Source: Limnohabitans sp. DM1
Lineage (GTDB): Bacteria > Pseudomonadota > Gammaproteobacteria > Burkholderiales > Burkholderiaceae_C
Direction: 5' to 3'
DNA: 48,838 bases
NCBI RefSeq assembly: GCF_001269385.1
Contig: NZ_CXOO01000021.1
Span: 1-48,838, forward strand
In this document: piece by piece, positions 36,963-47,000 of the stretch
Position numbering within the stretch: position 1 is the stretch's first letter
Layout: each line of letters starts with the position of its first letter
Notes under the pieces: generated by a model
What the model was told of the DNA's origin: nothing
Seen by the model: the letters and a program-made list of their open reading frames with translations, nothing else
Database searches by the model: none
Made by a program: the position numbers and the translations under genes

Positions 36963-37030
36963 GTTTTGAATTTAGCACGCTGCACCTACGCCAGAAAACC
37001 GAAAGCGCACAGCCTTGTAGGTTTTTTAAA

Positions 37031-37540
37031 TCAAAGCGCTTTTCGACCTTGTACCAATCGCTCTTCCAAGTAGGGGCCATAGAAGTCGGGCAAATAAGCC
37101 CCTTCCATGCGCTCGGCCACCTCTTTGCCGCCTGGCCCAAAAAACAGCAGTGTGGGCGTGATGGAGACTTTCCACTGACGAGTGAGCTGGTCGTGGGTGG
37201 TGAGCTTGCCCGCAAAGTCGAGCACGGGCTGGTTGTTGCGCATGTCTACCTGCACGATGACAGTGCCTGAGCGGTGCATGGGCGAGAGGTGGCTTTGCCG
37301 GGCCTGGCGGCAAAACACGCAGCCGTCCAGGCTGACCATGACGATCAGGGGCTGCTTGTTTTTCAGGGCTTGGGCCAGTTCATCGGGCAGGGATTGAGCG
37401 GCGGGCAAAGTGGCGGCCGCCCCTTTGGATGGCGGCACCTGCGCCACAGCAGGCAGCGCTAACAAGGATGCACCGGTCCACAAAAGCCAGTCGCGGCGGC
37501 GCTGGGCCAACAAGGGAAATGTGCTTATATAAGAGGCCAT
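37031..37540 (-). CDS. Periplasmic thioredoxin-like protein (SoxW-type)
   Basis: 169 residues. A signal sequence covers about 1-34 (RRRDWLLWTGASLLALPAVAQ). The thioredoxin fold has active site C74-V-F-C77 in VSLDGCVFCRQA, and the cis-Pro segment VSITPTLLFFGPGG. Such proteins keep periplasmic sulfur-carrier thiols reduced. It is divergent from the YeeE/YedE gene, with about 103 bp between, which supports a role in sulfur oxidation. Confidence 0.82.
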   Translation of the reverse strand: MASYISTFPLLAQRRRDWLLWTGASLLALPAVAQVPPSKGAAATLPAAQSLPDELAQALKNKQPLIVMVSLDGCVFCRQARQSHLSPMHRSGTVIVQVDMRNNQPVLDFAGKLTTHDQLTRQWKVSITPTLLFFGPGGKEVAERMEGAYLPDFYGPYLEERLVQGRKAL

Positions 37541-37643
37541 GAATTACGAACCGTGGACAATAGCGGGTTTTGCGTTGCGTTGAATCCAACTGTACACGCA
37601 ATGCCCTTTTATATAAGAAACCAGTGAATTATTGGAGTCATCC

Positions 37644-38708
37644 GTGAATCTCGCAAGCTTGCTCGAAACCTGGGGCGATTCAAATGTCTTGGCCATGGCT
37701 GGCGCCTTGGTGGGCTTTATTTTTGGCTTCGCTGCTCAACGCACCCGCTTTTGCGCCCGTGCCGCGGTGGTGGAGTGCTGTGACGGCCGCGCGAGCGACC
37801 GCTTCAGCGTGTGGTGGTTGGCTTTTGGCGCTTGTTTGGTGGGTGTGCAGGCACTGGTGTTGATGGGCTGGCTCAAGCCTTCGGCTTCTCGTTACATCGG
37901 TCCAGCGGGCAGCATCTCCGGCGCGGTGCTGGGCGGTTTGCTGTTTGGCGCGGGCATGATTTTGACGCGGGGTTGTGCCAGCCGTTTGCTGATTTTGTCG
38001 GCCAACGGCAATTTGCGCGCCCTCTTGTCGGGCCTGGTGTTTGCGGTCACGGTGCAAGCCAGCATCGCCGGTTGGCTGGCTCCGGCCCGTCAAGCCTTGG
38101 GCAGTTGGTGGCCCATCGACGGCGGGCCCGGGCGAGACTTGCTGCACATCTCGGGCTTGGGGCCACTTGGGGGCATGGGTCTGGCAGTGCTGGCCATGGC
38201 GCTTGGTTTGTACTTTTTCTTCAAAACCCACCAGCGCCGTTGGGGCCTGGCGTTGGGAGCGATCGTGGTGGGTTTGAGCATTGCTTTGGGCTGGGGCCTG
38301 ACGCAAGCCATTGCATCCCAGTCGTTTGAGGCGGTGCAAATTCAAGGCTTGAGCTTCAGCAGTGCCTCGGCCGAGATGCTGATGCGGACACTCTCCAGCA
38401 ACACCTCTCCCAGCTGGGGCTTTGATGCTGGCTTGTTGCCCGCCACTTTTGTGGGCTCTTTGCTGGGTGCCTTGGTGGGCGGGGACTTCAAGTTCGAGGG
38501 TTTCAAGACCGAAAACAAGCTGGGCCACTACCTGACGGGCGCGGTGCTCATGGGCTTTGGTGCCGTGCTGGCCGGGGGCTGCACCGTGGGTGCGGGCATG
38601 ACCGGGGGGTCGCTGTTCTCGTTGACGGCTTGGCTGACCCTGATCGCCATCTGGCTGGGCGCGGGCTTGTCTTGGCGCATCCACCGAAGCATGGGTTGGC
38701 AAATTTAA
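37644..38708 (+). CDS. YeeE/YedE-family sulfur-compound transporter
   Basis: 354 residues from GTG 37644, chosen because GGAG is 6 bases upstream; an in-frame TTG lies four codons earlier. About nine membrane segments. Conserved Cys motifs TRFCARAAV (near 40), LTRGCASRLL and LAGGCTVGAGMTGGS match the thiosulfate transporter family in which cysteines relay thiosulfate through the membrane. It probably moves thiosulfate or sulfane sulfur into the cell. It ends 32 bp before a bidirectional terminator. Confidence 0.87.
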   Translation: MNLASLLETWGDSNVLAMAGALVGFIFGFAAQRTRFCARAAVVECCDGRASDRFSVWWLAFGACLVGVQALVLMGWLKPSASRYIGPAGSISGAVLGGLLFGAGMILTRGCASRLLILSANGNLRALLSGLVFAVTVQASIAGWLAPARQALGSWWPIDGGPGRDLLHISGLGPLGGMGLAVLAMALGLYFFFKTHQRRWGLALGAIVVGLSIALGWGLTQAIASQSFEAVQIQGLSFSSASAEMLMRTLSSNTSPSWGFDAGLLPATFVGSLLGALVGGDFKFEGFKTENKLGHYLTGAVLMGFGAVLAGGCTVGAGMTGGSLFSLTAWLTLIAIWLGAGLSWRIHRSMGWQI

Positions 38709-38734
38709 GTGCTCGATTACACGCTGCCGTCAGC

Positions 38735-38773
38735 AAAAAACGCCGCCAGTCACAAAGACTGCGGCGTTTTTTT
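38735..38773. terminator. Bidirectional terminator between yeeE and fccB
   Basis: A hairpin from CGCCGC-C-AGTC (38741-38751) and GACT-GCGGCG (38757-38766), with ACAAA loop. An A run precedes (38735-38740) and a T run follows (38767-38773), so it can stop transcription from both converging genes. Confidence 0.85.
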
Positions 38774-38807
38774 CATCCGCGTGGCCTGAAGCCACGCATA
38801 TTGGACT

Positions 38808-40082
38808 TCAAGCCAGGGTGTCGGCCCAGATGTTTTGCGCCCAAGCCAATGCATAAACCCCTTCGAGTTCATTGGCCGCGCTGGACACGCCGCCGGAGCC
38901 AGGCACGGTCAGCATGGTTTTCTTTTCAGCGTCGTAGCGGTGCACGCTGGCCACGTGGACCACGTCTTTGCTGCTGACGAAGCTGTAGCAGGTGTTGTTG
39001 TAGATGGGCATGGGGTTGACCTCTTTGCCCATCAGCAAGGCCACCACGGCAGCCGCGCAGGTTTTGCCGTGCTGGTTGGCCATGTGGCCCGACTTGGGCA
39101 TGCCCGGCGCGATCTGGATCGAGTCACCCAAAACGTGCACGTTTTTGGCAGCCTTGGATTCGAAAGTGAGGAAGTCCACTTCGCACCAGCGCTTGTTGGC
39201 GGTGGCCAAGCCTGCGTTGACGGCGATGTCACCGGCACGCATGTTGGGGATGACGTTGAGCACGCTGGCCTTGACGTCTTCGTTGAACTCGAACTTCAAG
39301 GTGTTGGTGGCTGCATCGACATCGGTCACGTTGTGTTTGCCACGGTATTCGATGATGCCCTTGTAACGCTCAGACCACGCTTTTTTGAACAGCGCGCCCT
39401 TGGAGGTCACGTCGTCGTTGGCGTCCAGAATGAGCACTTTGCTCTTGGGCTTGGCCTTGCTGAAGTACTCGGCCACTTGACAAGCACGCTCGTAAGGGCC
39501 GGGTGGGCAGCGGTAAGGGGCCAGCGGGATGGACATGGCGAACACGCCACCGTCGGGCATGGCTTCGAGTTGCTTGCGCAGGGTGACGGTTTGTGCACCG
39601 GCCTTCCAGGCGTGCATGACTTTGTCTTTGGCACCGGCTTTGCTCATGCCGGGCAGGGTTTCCCACATGAAGTCCACACCGGGCGAAACGATCAGGCGGT
39701 CATAGCTCAGCTCGGTGCCACCGGCCAGCTTGACGATGCGTTTGTCGGCATCGATGGTGTTGACGCGGTCCTTGATGATCTTGACACCGTGGCGCTTGGT
39801 CAGGTTGTCGTAAGGGGTGGTGATGTCGGCGATGGTCTTGCTGCCACCGATCACGAGGTTGGAGATGGGGCAAGAGATGAAGGCATCGCTGGGCTCGACC
39901 AGGGTGACCTGGATCTTGTGCTCAGACCACATGCGCAGGTATTTGGCGGCCGTGGCACCGGAGTAGCCCCCGCCAATGACCACCACCTTGGGGCCGCTGC
40001 CCCCCCCCACGGTGGCACAGCCCGAAACCAGTCCCATGGCGCCCAAAGCGGAGCCAGTCTGCAAAAAATGACGACGTTGCAT
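38808..40082 (-). CDS. fccB: Flavocytochrome c sulfide dehydrogenase, flavoprotein subunit (FccB/SoxF)
   Basis: 424 residues. Tat-type N-terminus QRRHFLQTGSALGAMGLVSG with a lipobox-like SGC. FAD-binding GGGYSG is at 37-42. C192 in APYRCPPGPYERAC and C365 in YNNTCYSFV are placed like the redox disulfide of FccB (about 173 residues apart). With the cytochrome subunit it oxidises sulfide to sulfur in the periplasm. It is 12 bp after the cytochrome gene. Confidence 0.92.
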   Translation of the reverse strand: MQRRHFLQTGSALGAMGLVSGCATVGGGSGPKVVVIGGGYSGATAAKYLRMWSEHKIQVTLVEPSDAFISCPISNLVIGGSKTIADITTPYDNLTKRHGVKIIKDRVNTIDADKRIVKLAGGTELSYDRLIVSPGVDFMWETLPGMSKAGAKDKVMHAWKAGAQTVTLRKQLEAMPDGGVFAMSIPLAPYRCPPGPYERACQVAEYFSKAKPKSKVLILDANDDVTSKGALFKKAWSERYKGIIEYRGKHNVTDVDAATNTLKFEFNEDVKASVLNVIPNMRAGDIAVNAGLATANKRWCEVDFLTFESKAAKNVHVLGDSIQIAPGMPKSGHMANQHGKTCAAAVVALLMGKEVNPMPIYNNTCYSFVSSKDVVHVASVHRYDAEKKTMLTVPGSGGVSSAANELEGVYALAWAQNIWADTLA

Positions 40083-40094
40083 GGCAGTTCTTCC

Positions 40095-40403
40095 TTATTT
40101 CTTTTGAGCGGCAAAGTAGCCCGCAATGGCAGCGATTTGCTCGTCGGAATAGCCCTTGGCGAGCTGGTGCATGATGGTGGCTGCAGGCACGCGACCGGCT
40201 TTGTAGTCCAGCATTTTCTGAATGGTGACTTCTTTGGGCACACCGGCCAATGAAATCATGCCCGGTTGGGCATGGCCATTGGTGCCGTGGCAAGCCGCGC
40301 ACGATGCGGCCCAGCTGCGCACATGCAGCGGATCGACCTGGGCTTGGGCCAGGCCAGACAAGGCGACCAGGGCGGCCGCTGTCAGAGCGTGTTGAATCTT
40401 CAT
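40095..40403 (-). CDS. fccA: Flavocytochrome c sulfide dehydrogenase, cytochrome subunit
   Basis: 102 residues from ATG 40403 (CGAGGAAAA upstream). Signal peptide about 1-22 (ends GLAQAQ). One heme motif C35-A-A-C38-H39. The probable axial Met lies in PAATIMHQLAKGYSDEQI, a segment typical of FccA/SoxE. It accepts electrons from FccB. Only one heme, whereas some FccA proteins have two. Confidence 0.9.
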   Translation of the reverse strand: MKIQHALTAAALVALSGLAQAQVDPLHVRSWAASCAACHGTNGHAQPGMISLAGVPKEVTIQKMLDYKAGRVPAATIMHQLAKGYSDEQIAAIAGYFAAQKK

Positions 40404-40453
40404 GGATTTTCCTCGAAAAAAACGGACGGAACGACTGAACGTCTCAATGCCCA

Positions 40454-40864
40454 TCAGGGGCGCAGATAGACAAATTTTTCATTGGCTTGCAGCTTGGCCA
40501 CTTCAGCCACACCGGAGGGCACGACTTTGGCTTCCATCAGCAGTTTGTCAGGGGAGATTTTGCGCGAGACCAAAGTGTTGTTGCACACACGGAACTCCAC
40601 GCCTTTGCCGACCAGATCACTGACACTGCCAGAAAATGGTTGGTCCATTTGGTTCGTGGCACCATCGAGCAAAAAGTCGATGCCCAAACCATGCGTAACG
40701 ACCACGATCTTGACCGTTGGATCAGCGGCCAAGTGGTTGCGAATGTTACCAATGGCACGCGAAGCCTGCGGTATGCCTTCACTGAGGTGATAAACCACTT
40801 TGATTTCGGCCCAGGACAGGGCGCACGCCAGTAAGCCAGTAATCAGCAAAAGATGACTTTTCAT
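40454..40864 (-). CDS. Exported DsrE-family protein
   Basis: 136 residues from ATG 40864, with AAGGAG upstream. Signal peptide about 1-19 (ends LSWA). The fold resembles DsrE/YchN proteins: KVVYHLSEG at the start, VKIVVVTHGLGIDFLLDG, and a Cys in VEFRVCNNTLVSR at the usual active position. Such proteins bind and transfer sulfur. It sits between the soxR-like gene and fccAB in one leftward operon, so periplasmic sulfur handling after sulfide oxidation is likely. Confidence 0.8.
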   Translation of the reverse strand: MKSHLLLITGLLACALSWAEIKVVYHLSEGIPQASRAIGNIRNHLAADPTVKIVVVTHGLGIDFLLDGATNQMDQPFSGSVSDLVGKGVEFRVCNNTLVSRKISPDKLLMEAKVVPSGVAEVAKLQANEKFVYLRP

Positions 40865-40949
40865 TCGTGACTCCTTATGGATGAATATTAGCCGTATCAC
40901 AACACGATGCGAGCCCGTGAAAACCCGGCTCCAAACTGACGCCGTTCTT

Positions 40950-41279
40950 TCAACTCGCTTCGCTGGCAATCTGCACACAGACTGCACGGCACAGGGTAAC
41001 GACCTTGTCGTTGATGATGCGGTAGTAAATTTGAACACCCTCGCGCCGCTTGCCCACAACCCCCGATTGGTAGAGCGTGTTCAGGTGCTGCGACATATTG
41101 GGCTGGGTGGTGTCGATCTCGGCGAGCAACTCGCCCACGTTTTTCTCGCCGTTGCACAAGGCGCTGATGATGCGAAGACGCATGGGGGCCGACATGACGC
41201 GAAACACCTCGGCAGCTTTTTCAAAAACCTCCTCTGATTGGGTCAGGGCGTTGTCTTTTGTCAATAGGGTCTTGGCCAT
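40950..41279 (-). CDS. ArsR-family repressor of the sulfide-oxidation operon (SoxR-like)
   Basis: 109 residues from ATG 41279; a TTG nine codons earlier is possible. Winged helix with SAPMRLRIISALCNGEKNVG, then AEIDTTQPNMSQHLNTLYQ. Cysteines at 42, 97 and 101; the first is in the helix before the HTH and the others in the last helix, a layout that would allow a sulfane-sulfur-made di- or polysulfide bridge as in SoxR/SqrR-type sensors, though C42 does not align exactly with the BigR cysteine. It leads the operon with dsrE and fccAB. Confidence 0.86.
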   Translation of the reverse strand: MAKTLLTKDNALTQSEEVFEKAAEVFRVMSAPMRLRIISALCNGEKNVGELLAEIDTTQPNMSQHLNTLYQSGVVGKRREGVQIYYRIINDKVVTLCRAVCVQIASEAS

Positions 41280-41529
41280 GGGTATTTTTTCAATCTCGGC
41301 GTGCAAAGGTCTGAACGATTTGTGTTTTGAGCATTTTGTCTATTTTCACCTCAATTCGAGGCATCCATTTGCACTTTGCAGGTGAACAGACCCGATACAG
41401 CACAACGATGACCATGAACGCCTACGGGCCGCAGCATCGTGACTCATGAATTGTTTCGTCCTGGCTGGTTCGGTTTCTGAAAATTGTGAGCTTGCCAGCG
41501 CCTGGCTCATTTTTGCTCATTTTCCAATC

Positions 41530-41535
41530 TATAAT
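41530..41535 (+). promoter_or_regulatory. -10 box of tRNA-Lys
   Basis: A perfect TATAAT 14 bases before the tRNA 5' end. No good -35 is seen at 17 bases. Confidence 0.5.
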
Positions 41536-41549
41536 TCGCGGTTTCGTGT

Positions 41550-41625
41550 GGGACCATAGCTCAGTTGGTAGAGCAGCGGACTTTTAATCCGTTTGTCGTG
41601 GGTTCGACCCCCGCTGGTCCCACCA
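41550..41625 (+). tRNA. tRNA-Lys (anticodon TTT)
   Basis: 76 nt with CCA encoded. Acceptor GGGACCA pairs with TGGTCCC; the D arm AGCTCAGTTGGTAGAGCA, anticodon arm CGGAC-TTTTAAT-CCG, and T arm GTGGGTTCGACCCCC are regular. The anticodon is TTT. A terminator follows. Confidence 0.96.
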
Positions 41626-41640
41626 AATAAAATAAAAAAG

Positions 41641-41674
41641 CCACTGTGTGCCTGTGCACCCAGTGGTTTTTTTT
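41641..41674 (+). terminator. Terminator after tRNA-Lys
   Basis: CCACTG (41641-41646) and CAGTGG (41661-41666) form a stem, followed by eight T residues (41667-41674). Confidence 0.8.
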
Positions 41675-41838
41675 CGGGGTAGCAAAGCCCCTGTTCACGC
41701 TGTAGCCTCATGTGGGCGATCCAAGCGTGGGCCAACTGGCCCGGCGGGTAGCTTGTCTGACTTTGACCTCTTCACCTTGTGCCACGCGGTTTGAACGAGT
41801 GCATCACGCCAATTGCGCAGGCGTATTCCGGAGTGCTC

Positions 41839-43353
41839 ATGAACATCCACAAGCGCATCCAGAATGCCGCGCTGCAGTCCAAAATCATGCCTGCTGCGCA
41901 AGCTGCCAGCCTGATCCCGCTCGGTGCCAATGTGGGCATGAGCGGCTTCACCGGCGCGGGCTACCCCAAAGCCGTGCCGCAAGCCCTGGCCGCCCGGCTG
42001 TCTGCCCTGCATGCAGCGGGGCAAACCCATGCCAGCATCAACTTGTGGACCGGCGCCTCCACTGCGCCCGAATTGGATGGCGTGCTGGCAAAGGCGCATG
42101 GCATCCAGATGCGACTGCCCTACCAGTCAGACCCGACCTGCCGCCAACTGATCAACGCAGGGCAAATGCTCTACACCGACATGCACCTGTCGCATGTGGC
42201 GCCCATGGCCCGTGCAGGTTTTCTGGGCCCGCTCGATGTGGCCGTGGTGGAGGTGATCGGCATCCTGCCCGATGGCCGCTTGATTCCGTCTACATCGGTG
42301 GGCAACAACCCCACTTGGCTCGACCAGGCCCGGCGGATCATTCTGGAAGTCAACCTGCACCAGAACCCGGCGCTTGAAGGCATGCACGACCTGCCGCACA
42401 ACACGCTCATGCCACCACACGGCCAGCCGATTGCCCTGACCCACCCCAATGACCGCGTCGGCACACCGTATCTGCATTGCGACCCGTCCAAGGTGGTCGC
42501 CGTGGTCATCACCGATCACCCGGACCGCAACTCGACCTTTGATGCACCCGATGAAGTGTCGGCCCAGATCGCAGCCCACCTCATCGACTTTTTGCAGCAC
42601 GAGGTGAAGGCCGCTCGCCTGCCAGCAGCGCTGCTGCCTCTGCAATCGGGCGTGGGCAATACCGCCAACGCGGTGCTGGCCGGGCTCAACCAAGGCCCTT
42701 TTGACCAGCTCACCGCCTACACCGAAGTTCTGCAAGACGGCATGCTCGACATGCTGCACTCGGGCAAGCTGGCCTTTGCATCGTCCACGGCCTTGTCGCT
42801 CAGCCCGGCGGCCCTGGCCGAGTTCAACGCCAACATCGACTTTTACCGCCAACGCATCGTGCTGCGCCCGGAAGAGATCAGCAACCACCCCGAACTGATC
42901 CGTCGCCTGGGCGTGATCGCCATGAACGCCATGATCGAGGCCGACATCTACGGCAACGTCAACTCCACCCACATCATGGGCTCGTCCATCATGAACGGCA
43001 TTGGCGGCTCGGGCGACTTTGCACGCAACGCCCGCCTGTCGATTTTCATGAGCCCCTCGGTGGCCAAGGACGGCAAAATTTCATGCATCGTGCCCATGGT
43101 CTCGCACCACGACCACACCGAGCACGATGTGCACATCATCGTGACCGAACAAGGCCTGGCTGACCTGCGCGGCCTGGCCCCCACCCAACGCGCACGCTTG
43201 GTTGTGGAGCGCTGCGCCCATCCATCTTTTCGCCCGCAACTGCTGGACTACATGGACCGAGCCCAACGCAGCGGCGCAGGCCTGCACACGCCGCACCTGC
43301 TGGATGAAGCGCTCAGCTGGCACAACCGGTATCTGAAGTGTGGGCAGATGTGA
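41839..43353 (+). CDS. Acetyl-CoA hydrolase/transferase family (succinate CoA transferase-like)
   Basis: 504 residues from ATG 41839, chosen because CGGAG stands 7 bases upstream; the frame is open 20 codons further. The family pattern is clear: GANVGMSGFTGAGYPKAVP near the start, LQSGVGNTANAVLAGL in the middle, FASSTALSLSP with the region of the catalytic Glu, and ADIYGNVNSTHIMGSSIMNG near the C-terminus. These enzymes move CoA between acetate, succinate or similar acids. It is alone between tRNA-Lys and a decayed gene. Confidence 0.9.
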   Translation: MNIHKRIQNAALQSKIMPAAQAASLIPLGANVGMSGFTGAGYPKAVPQALAARLSALHAAGQTHASINLWTGASTAPELDGVLAKAHGIQMRLPYQSDPTCRQLINAGQMLYTDMHLSHVAPMARAGFLGPLDVAVVEVIGILPDGRLIPSTSVGNNPTWLDQARRIILEVNLHQNPALEGMHDLPHNTLMPPHGQPIALTHPNDRVGTPYLHCDPSKVVAVVITDHPDRNSTFDAPDEVSAQIAAHLIDFLQHEVKAARLPAALLPLQSGVGNTANAVLAGLNQGPFDQLTAYTEVLQDGMLDMLHSGKLAFASSTALSLSPAALAEFNANIDFYRQRIVLRPEEISNHPELIRRLGVIAMNAMIEADIYGNVNSTHIMGSSIMNGIGGSGDFARNARLSIFMSPSVAKDGKISCIVPMVSHHDHTEHDVHIIVTEQGLADLRGLAPTQRARLVVERCAHPSFRPQLLDYMDRAQRSGAGLHTPHLLDEALSWHNRYLKCGQM

Positions 43354-43399
43354 GCATTGGCGAGAGGCAACAAACGCTCACAGATCGGTGGCCGGAGAG

Positions 43400-43745
43400 C
43401 CCGACAGTTGGAGGTGTAGCGGTGATACACAGCAACTGCCAGCGCATAAAAACGAAACACATTAGCCACCTCCACATGCGCATTGACCAAACCCAGAATG
43501 CCCTGACCGCCACCAGCACCAACGCCGCCGCGGGGGTCAACAGGTGCAGCTTGATCAGCTGGATCTCTTTTCCTTGTAGCCATGGTCGGCCAGCGCAATC
43601 ACGGCGGCCAGGTGCAGGTTGGTGCCCTTTAACACGGCCACCTTTTTGCCGCGCAAGTCTTCAATGCGACGAAAGTCGTCATCGGGCTTCAGACACGGCT
43701 CAAACCATTGCGCACACCAGTGCCAAAAATGATCTTGGTATTGAC
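43400..43745 (-). pseudogene. Decayed ABC-transporter substrate-binding protein (sulfonate/nitrate type)
   Basis: The stretch 43354-44013 has no intact gene. On the minus strand, 43662-43567 reads EDLRGKKVAVLKGTNLHLAA then VIALADHGYKEK, the N-lobe motif of SsuA/NrtA-type binding proteins. At about 43567 the similarity shifts by one base into another frame (EIQLIKL...TPAA), and later a third frame (GILGLVNAHVEVANVF) looks like the continuation. Upstream, WFEPCLKPDDDFRRI joins in frame. Several frameshifts thus broke the gene. Similarity was judged by eye. Confidence 0.55.
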
Positions 43746-44013
43746 CACGGCAGCGCGGCGCACGATGGAAGGACAGTCGCCCTGCCGGACCAAGTCCGGG
43801 TCGGTAATCCCCAGCGTCAGACTATTGATCCGGCCCTGTGAAGTTTGCAGAGTGACTTCAACCTTGCACCTTGTGAGAGCTAGACCTGCTGGCGATCAGA
43901 CGCTTGTGCACCACTGTCTTTTCGCTTCACTGGAAGCTCCCACAAACTCCTTCCAACGGGCAACACGCGGCTCAGACTTCATCGGGCCGAATCTATAGTT
44001 GTCGCCTCTCTCC

Positions 44014-47000
44014 TTACAAGAATGGGTACTGGCTAGACATTTGCTGATCAATCAGCAGTTGATCCGATGCATTCGAACCATCGCTGTAAACCACATAGCT
44101 CTGCTCGACGAGATTCAGCACGGGCTCCCGTGTCGTCCAAGTCCCTTCGGTGCACAACATCTGATCGTTTGCATCACCGGTCAAGGTTTGCTGATACAGC
44201 CCTTCCTGCGAATCAAGGCTCAGCACATCGGACAAATTCATACGGACCTCGTTGACACCCGCATCCCTGCGCAGATCTGCCGCTCCCAAGCCTGTATCAA
44301 TCTGATCTTTACCCAGTTCACTCAAAAATGCACCCAGATCCAGGAACCGGTCCTCCTTCATGGTGTAAGCCTGAGTCAGCGCATGCTCTGCTAACTCTTC
44401 GGGCGTGGCGCTGCGGTACTCAAAAGCCGCATCGGCTACCAAAAGGGTCTGCCCATCACGGGTTGAGGCCGTGCTGCGGCCAGCCTCGATCACACCCTCT
44501 GCAGGCGTGCGTTGCACCCCGTCGCTGAGCAAATCGATTTCGGAGATGCCCCAATCGCTCAGGCTGCGCACCTCACCCGCATCGCTCACACCATCCTGGT
44601 CCTGGTCTTGCCAGACCATGAACTCGGAGAACTGGGCATCCAAGGCGTTGAACTTGTTGTCACGATGGCTGTCAAAACCGGCTGCCAAACCGGCCAAGTC
44701 GGTTGCTCCCCCATAAAGCGTGAAGCTGTACTGCGTGTGGTCATACACCATCCCGTCCCCGTACTTGTCCCACACCAAGATACCGTCCTGGGCTGCAGCC
44801 CACATCGTCACATCCACAACACCATCGCTGTTCACATCCATGACCACCTCGCCATAACTGAAGGTGCCATCGCGGTTCAAGTCCAGCACCACAGGGGCTG
44901 CAGCCACGTCGGTCACTGTGACCGTCACTGCCTGGCTGCTCCTGTTGAAACTGGCGTCTCGGGCGAAGACGATGATGTTGTATACGTTGTTGCCACCCGA
45001 ATCGACGGGGGCCTCAAAGTCAGGCGCGACCCGGAAAGTGACCACACCCGTGCTGGCGTTGATGTTGAACCGTGCGGCGTCAACGCCACCTAAGCTGTAG
45101 GTAATGCCCACATCAGCAGCACCACCCGCATCGGTGGCCTGGGCGTTATAAATTGTGGTGGCCGTAGAGGTGTTTTCCGCCACAGAGACAGCACTGCCGC
45201 TGCTGAAGACGGGCGCTGTGATGTCAGTAGTACCAGCAGTTGCTTTCCAGACCACGTTTTCGGTATCGCTGCTGCTGAGACCTCCTGCGGTTTGCGTAGC
45301 GGTGATGACGTTGGTGCCATTGACGAAAGGATCATCGTCGGTGGCATTGGCTTGCGTGGCCACAAACGGCGTAGCGTTGTTAGTCACAAGACCACTGATG
45401 GTCGAGATCTTCACAGTTGGTGGATTTGCGTTGGATGCCGTTAGCAACTCGGCCGATGTGGCCAGACTTTGCTGCGTCAAGGCCGTGTAAATTTTGGCAC
45501 CATTCAAGCGGTCCGGCCAGGTGAGACGATGGATCACCTCCACCGTGTCCACACGGTAGTAATCACCCAAATCAACTTCGACCCACACCTCCGCATTTGC
45601 ACCGCCTCCATATTCGGTATGAGTTCCAGTGCTACCATCAGTCAAAAGGCTGGTCGTCGGCAAAGTGGCACCAGCCAAGACCTTGCCTGTTCCGTGAGTC
45701 ACAGCCCGCCCAGCTGCGACATCCACACCATCGACCATGACGCGAAGCTCTGACAGCGACAAAAATCCCGTGCTGCTTGACCCAGACGTGCCATCGAGCA
45801 CATCGCGCACCATCACATAGCGTATCAAAGGTACCAGCTTGGAGCTGTAAGACCAATTGCCAGAACCATCGGCCACCACAGTGCGCATGGTGCCGTTGAT
45901 GTTGAGGTTCACAGTGGCATTGGGGTCGGCTGTTCCCGTTAAGGGAACAGCTTCGTTCATCACAATCTGGCTGTCGCTTGAAACCGTATTGACCGTGACA
46001 GGACGAACCACCTGCTGACTGATGGTGTCTGTCGTGTTCGAGAAGGCAGTGGCACCGCCGTTAGTCGCTGTGCTGACGTAGCTGCCCTCGGTTCCGCTGG
46101 TCTGGTCCCAGGCTCTGATGGTGACTGCGTCGTTCAATGTCCCGAAGTAGCCCGATGCAGGCTTGAAGTAAAGCCGGTTATCCGTATCCGAGCCCAACAG
46201 CAAGGCATTGGTATTGCTGGCTCCCGTGACCGCCGTCCAGGTGCTGCCGCCATTGGTGCTGAAGTACAAGGTGCCATTGCCCACACCTGTGATCGCAACC
46301 CCTTTCAAAGCCGAGGCGTCAACGTCACTGACACCCCCCACCAAACTGCTGACCAAACTGCCGACAGCACCCGTTGGCACGGGTGCATCTTGCGCCACAG
46401 CCGACAAAGCCAGCGTCGTGTCGGCCAACACCGGTGCATCGTTGACGTTGCCGAAGTTGAAGGTGCTTGTCACCACCGCAGACTCGTTGCTAGTCGCGCT
46501 GGTGTCCACCGCCTTGAACTTCAGATCCACCGCACCATTGAAGTTGGCCACTGGTTTGAGTTCGACTTTAAGCGCATCAATGTCCGCAATGGTGACCAAG
46601 GTGTTGGCGGTGATCGCCACGCCGTTGAGCAACAAGGTGGCCTTGGCCGCATCGGGCAGCTCGGTGAAGATCACCCCTGCTTGTGTGTGGCCGTCGACAT
46701 CGGCATAGTTGAATTTGAGCGCGGTGGTCAGGATCGCGCCCTTGTCTTCCTCCAGCCCGCTCACTGGGCCACCAGACACGGAGGGCGCATCATTCACCGC
46801 CGTGACGCTGATGCCAACCTTGCCGACTTCCAAAGAATAAGGGGTAGATGTGCCGGTTGCAGCAACATTAACCTTTGTCCCCACTGTGGCTGCCGGTGAA
46901 TTGGTCTGGTCCCATGCCAGGTACAAGAAGGCGTTGTCCACAGTCCCGTTCCAGTTGGCATTGGGCTTGAAGAACACTCGGCTGCTGGCATCCAGCAACA

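Noticed and set aside
41529..41735. 68-codon minus-strand frame
   Set aside because: It runs antisense through the tRNA-Lys gene and its terminator.
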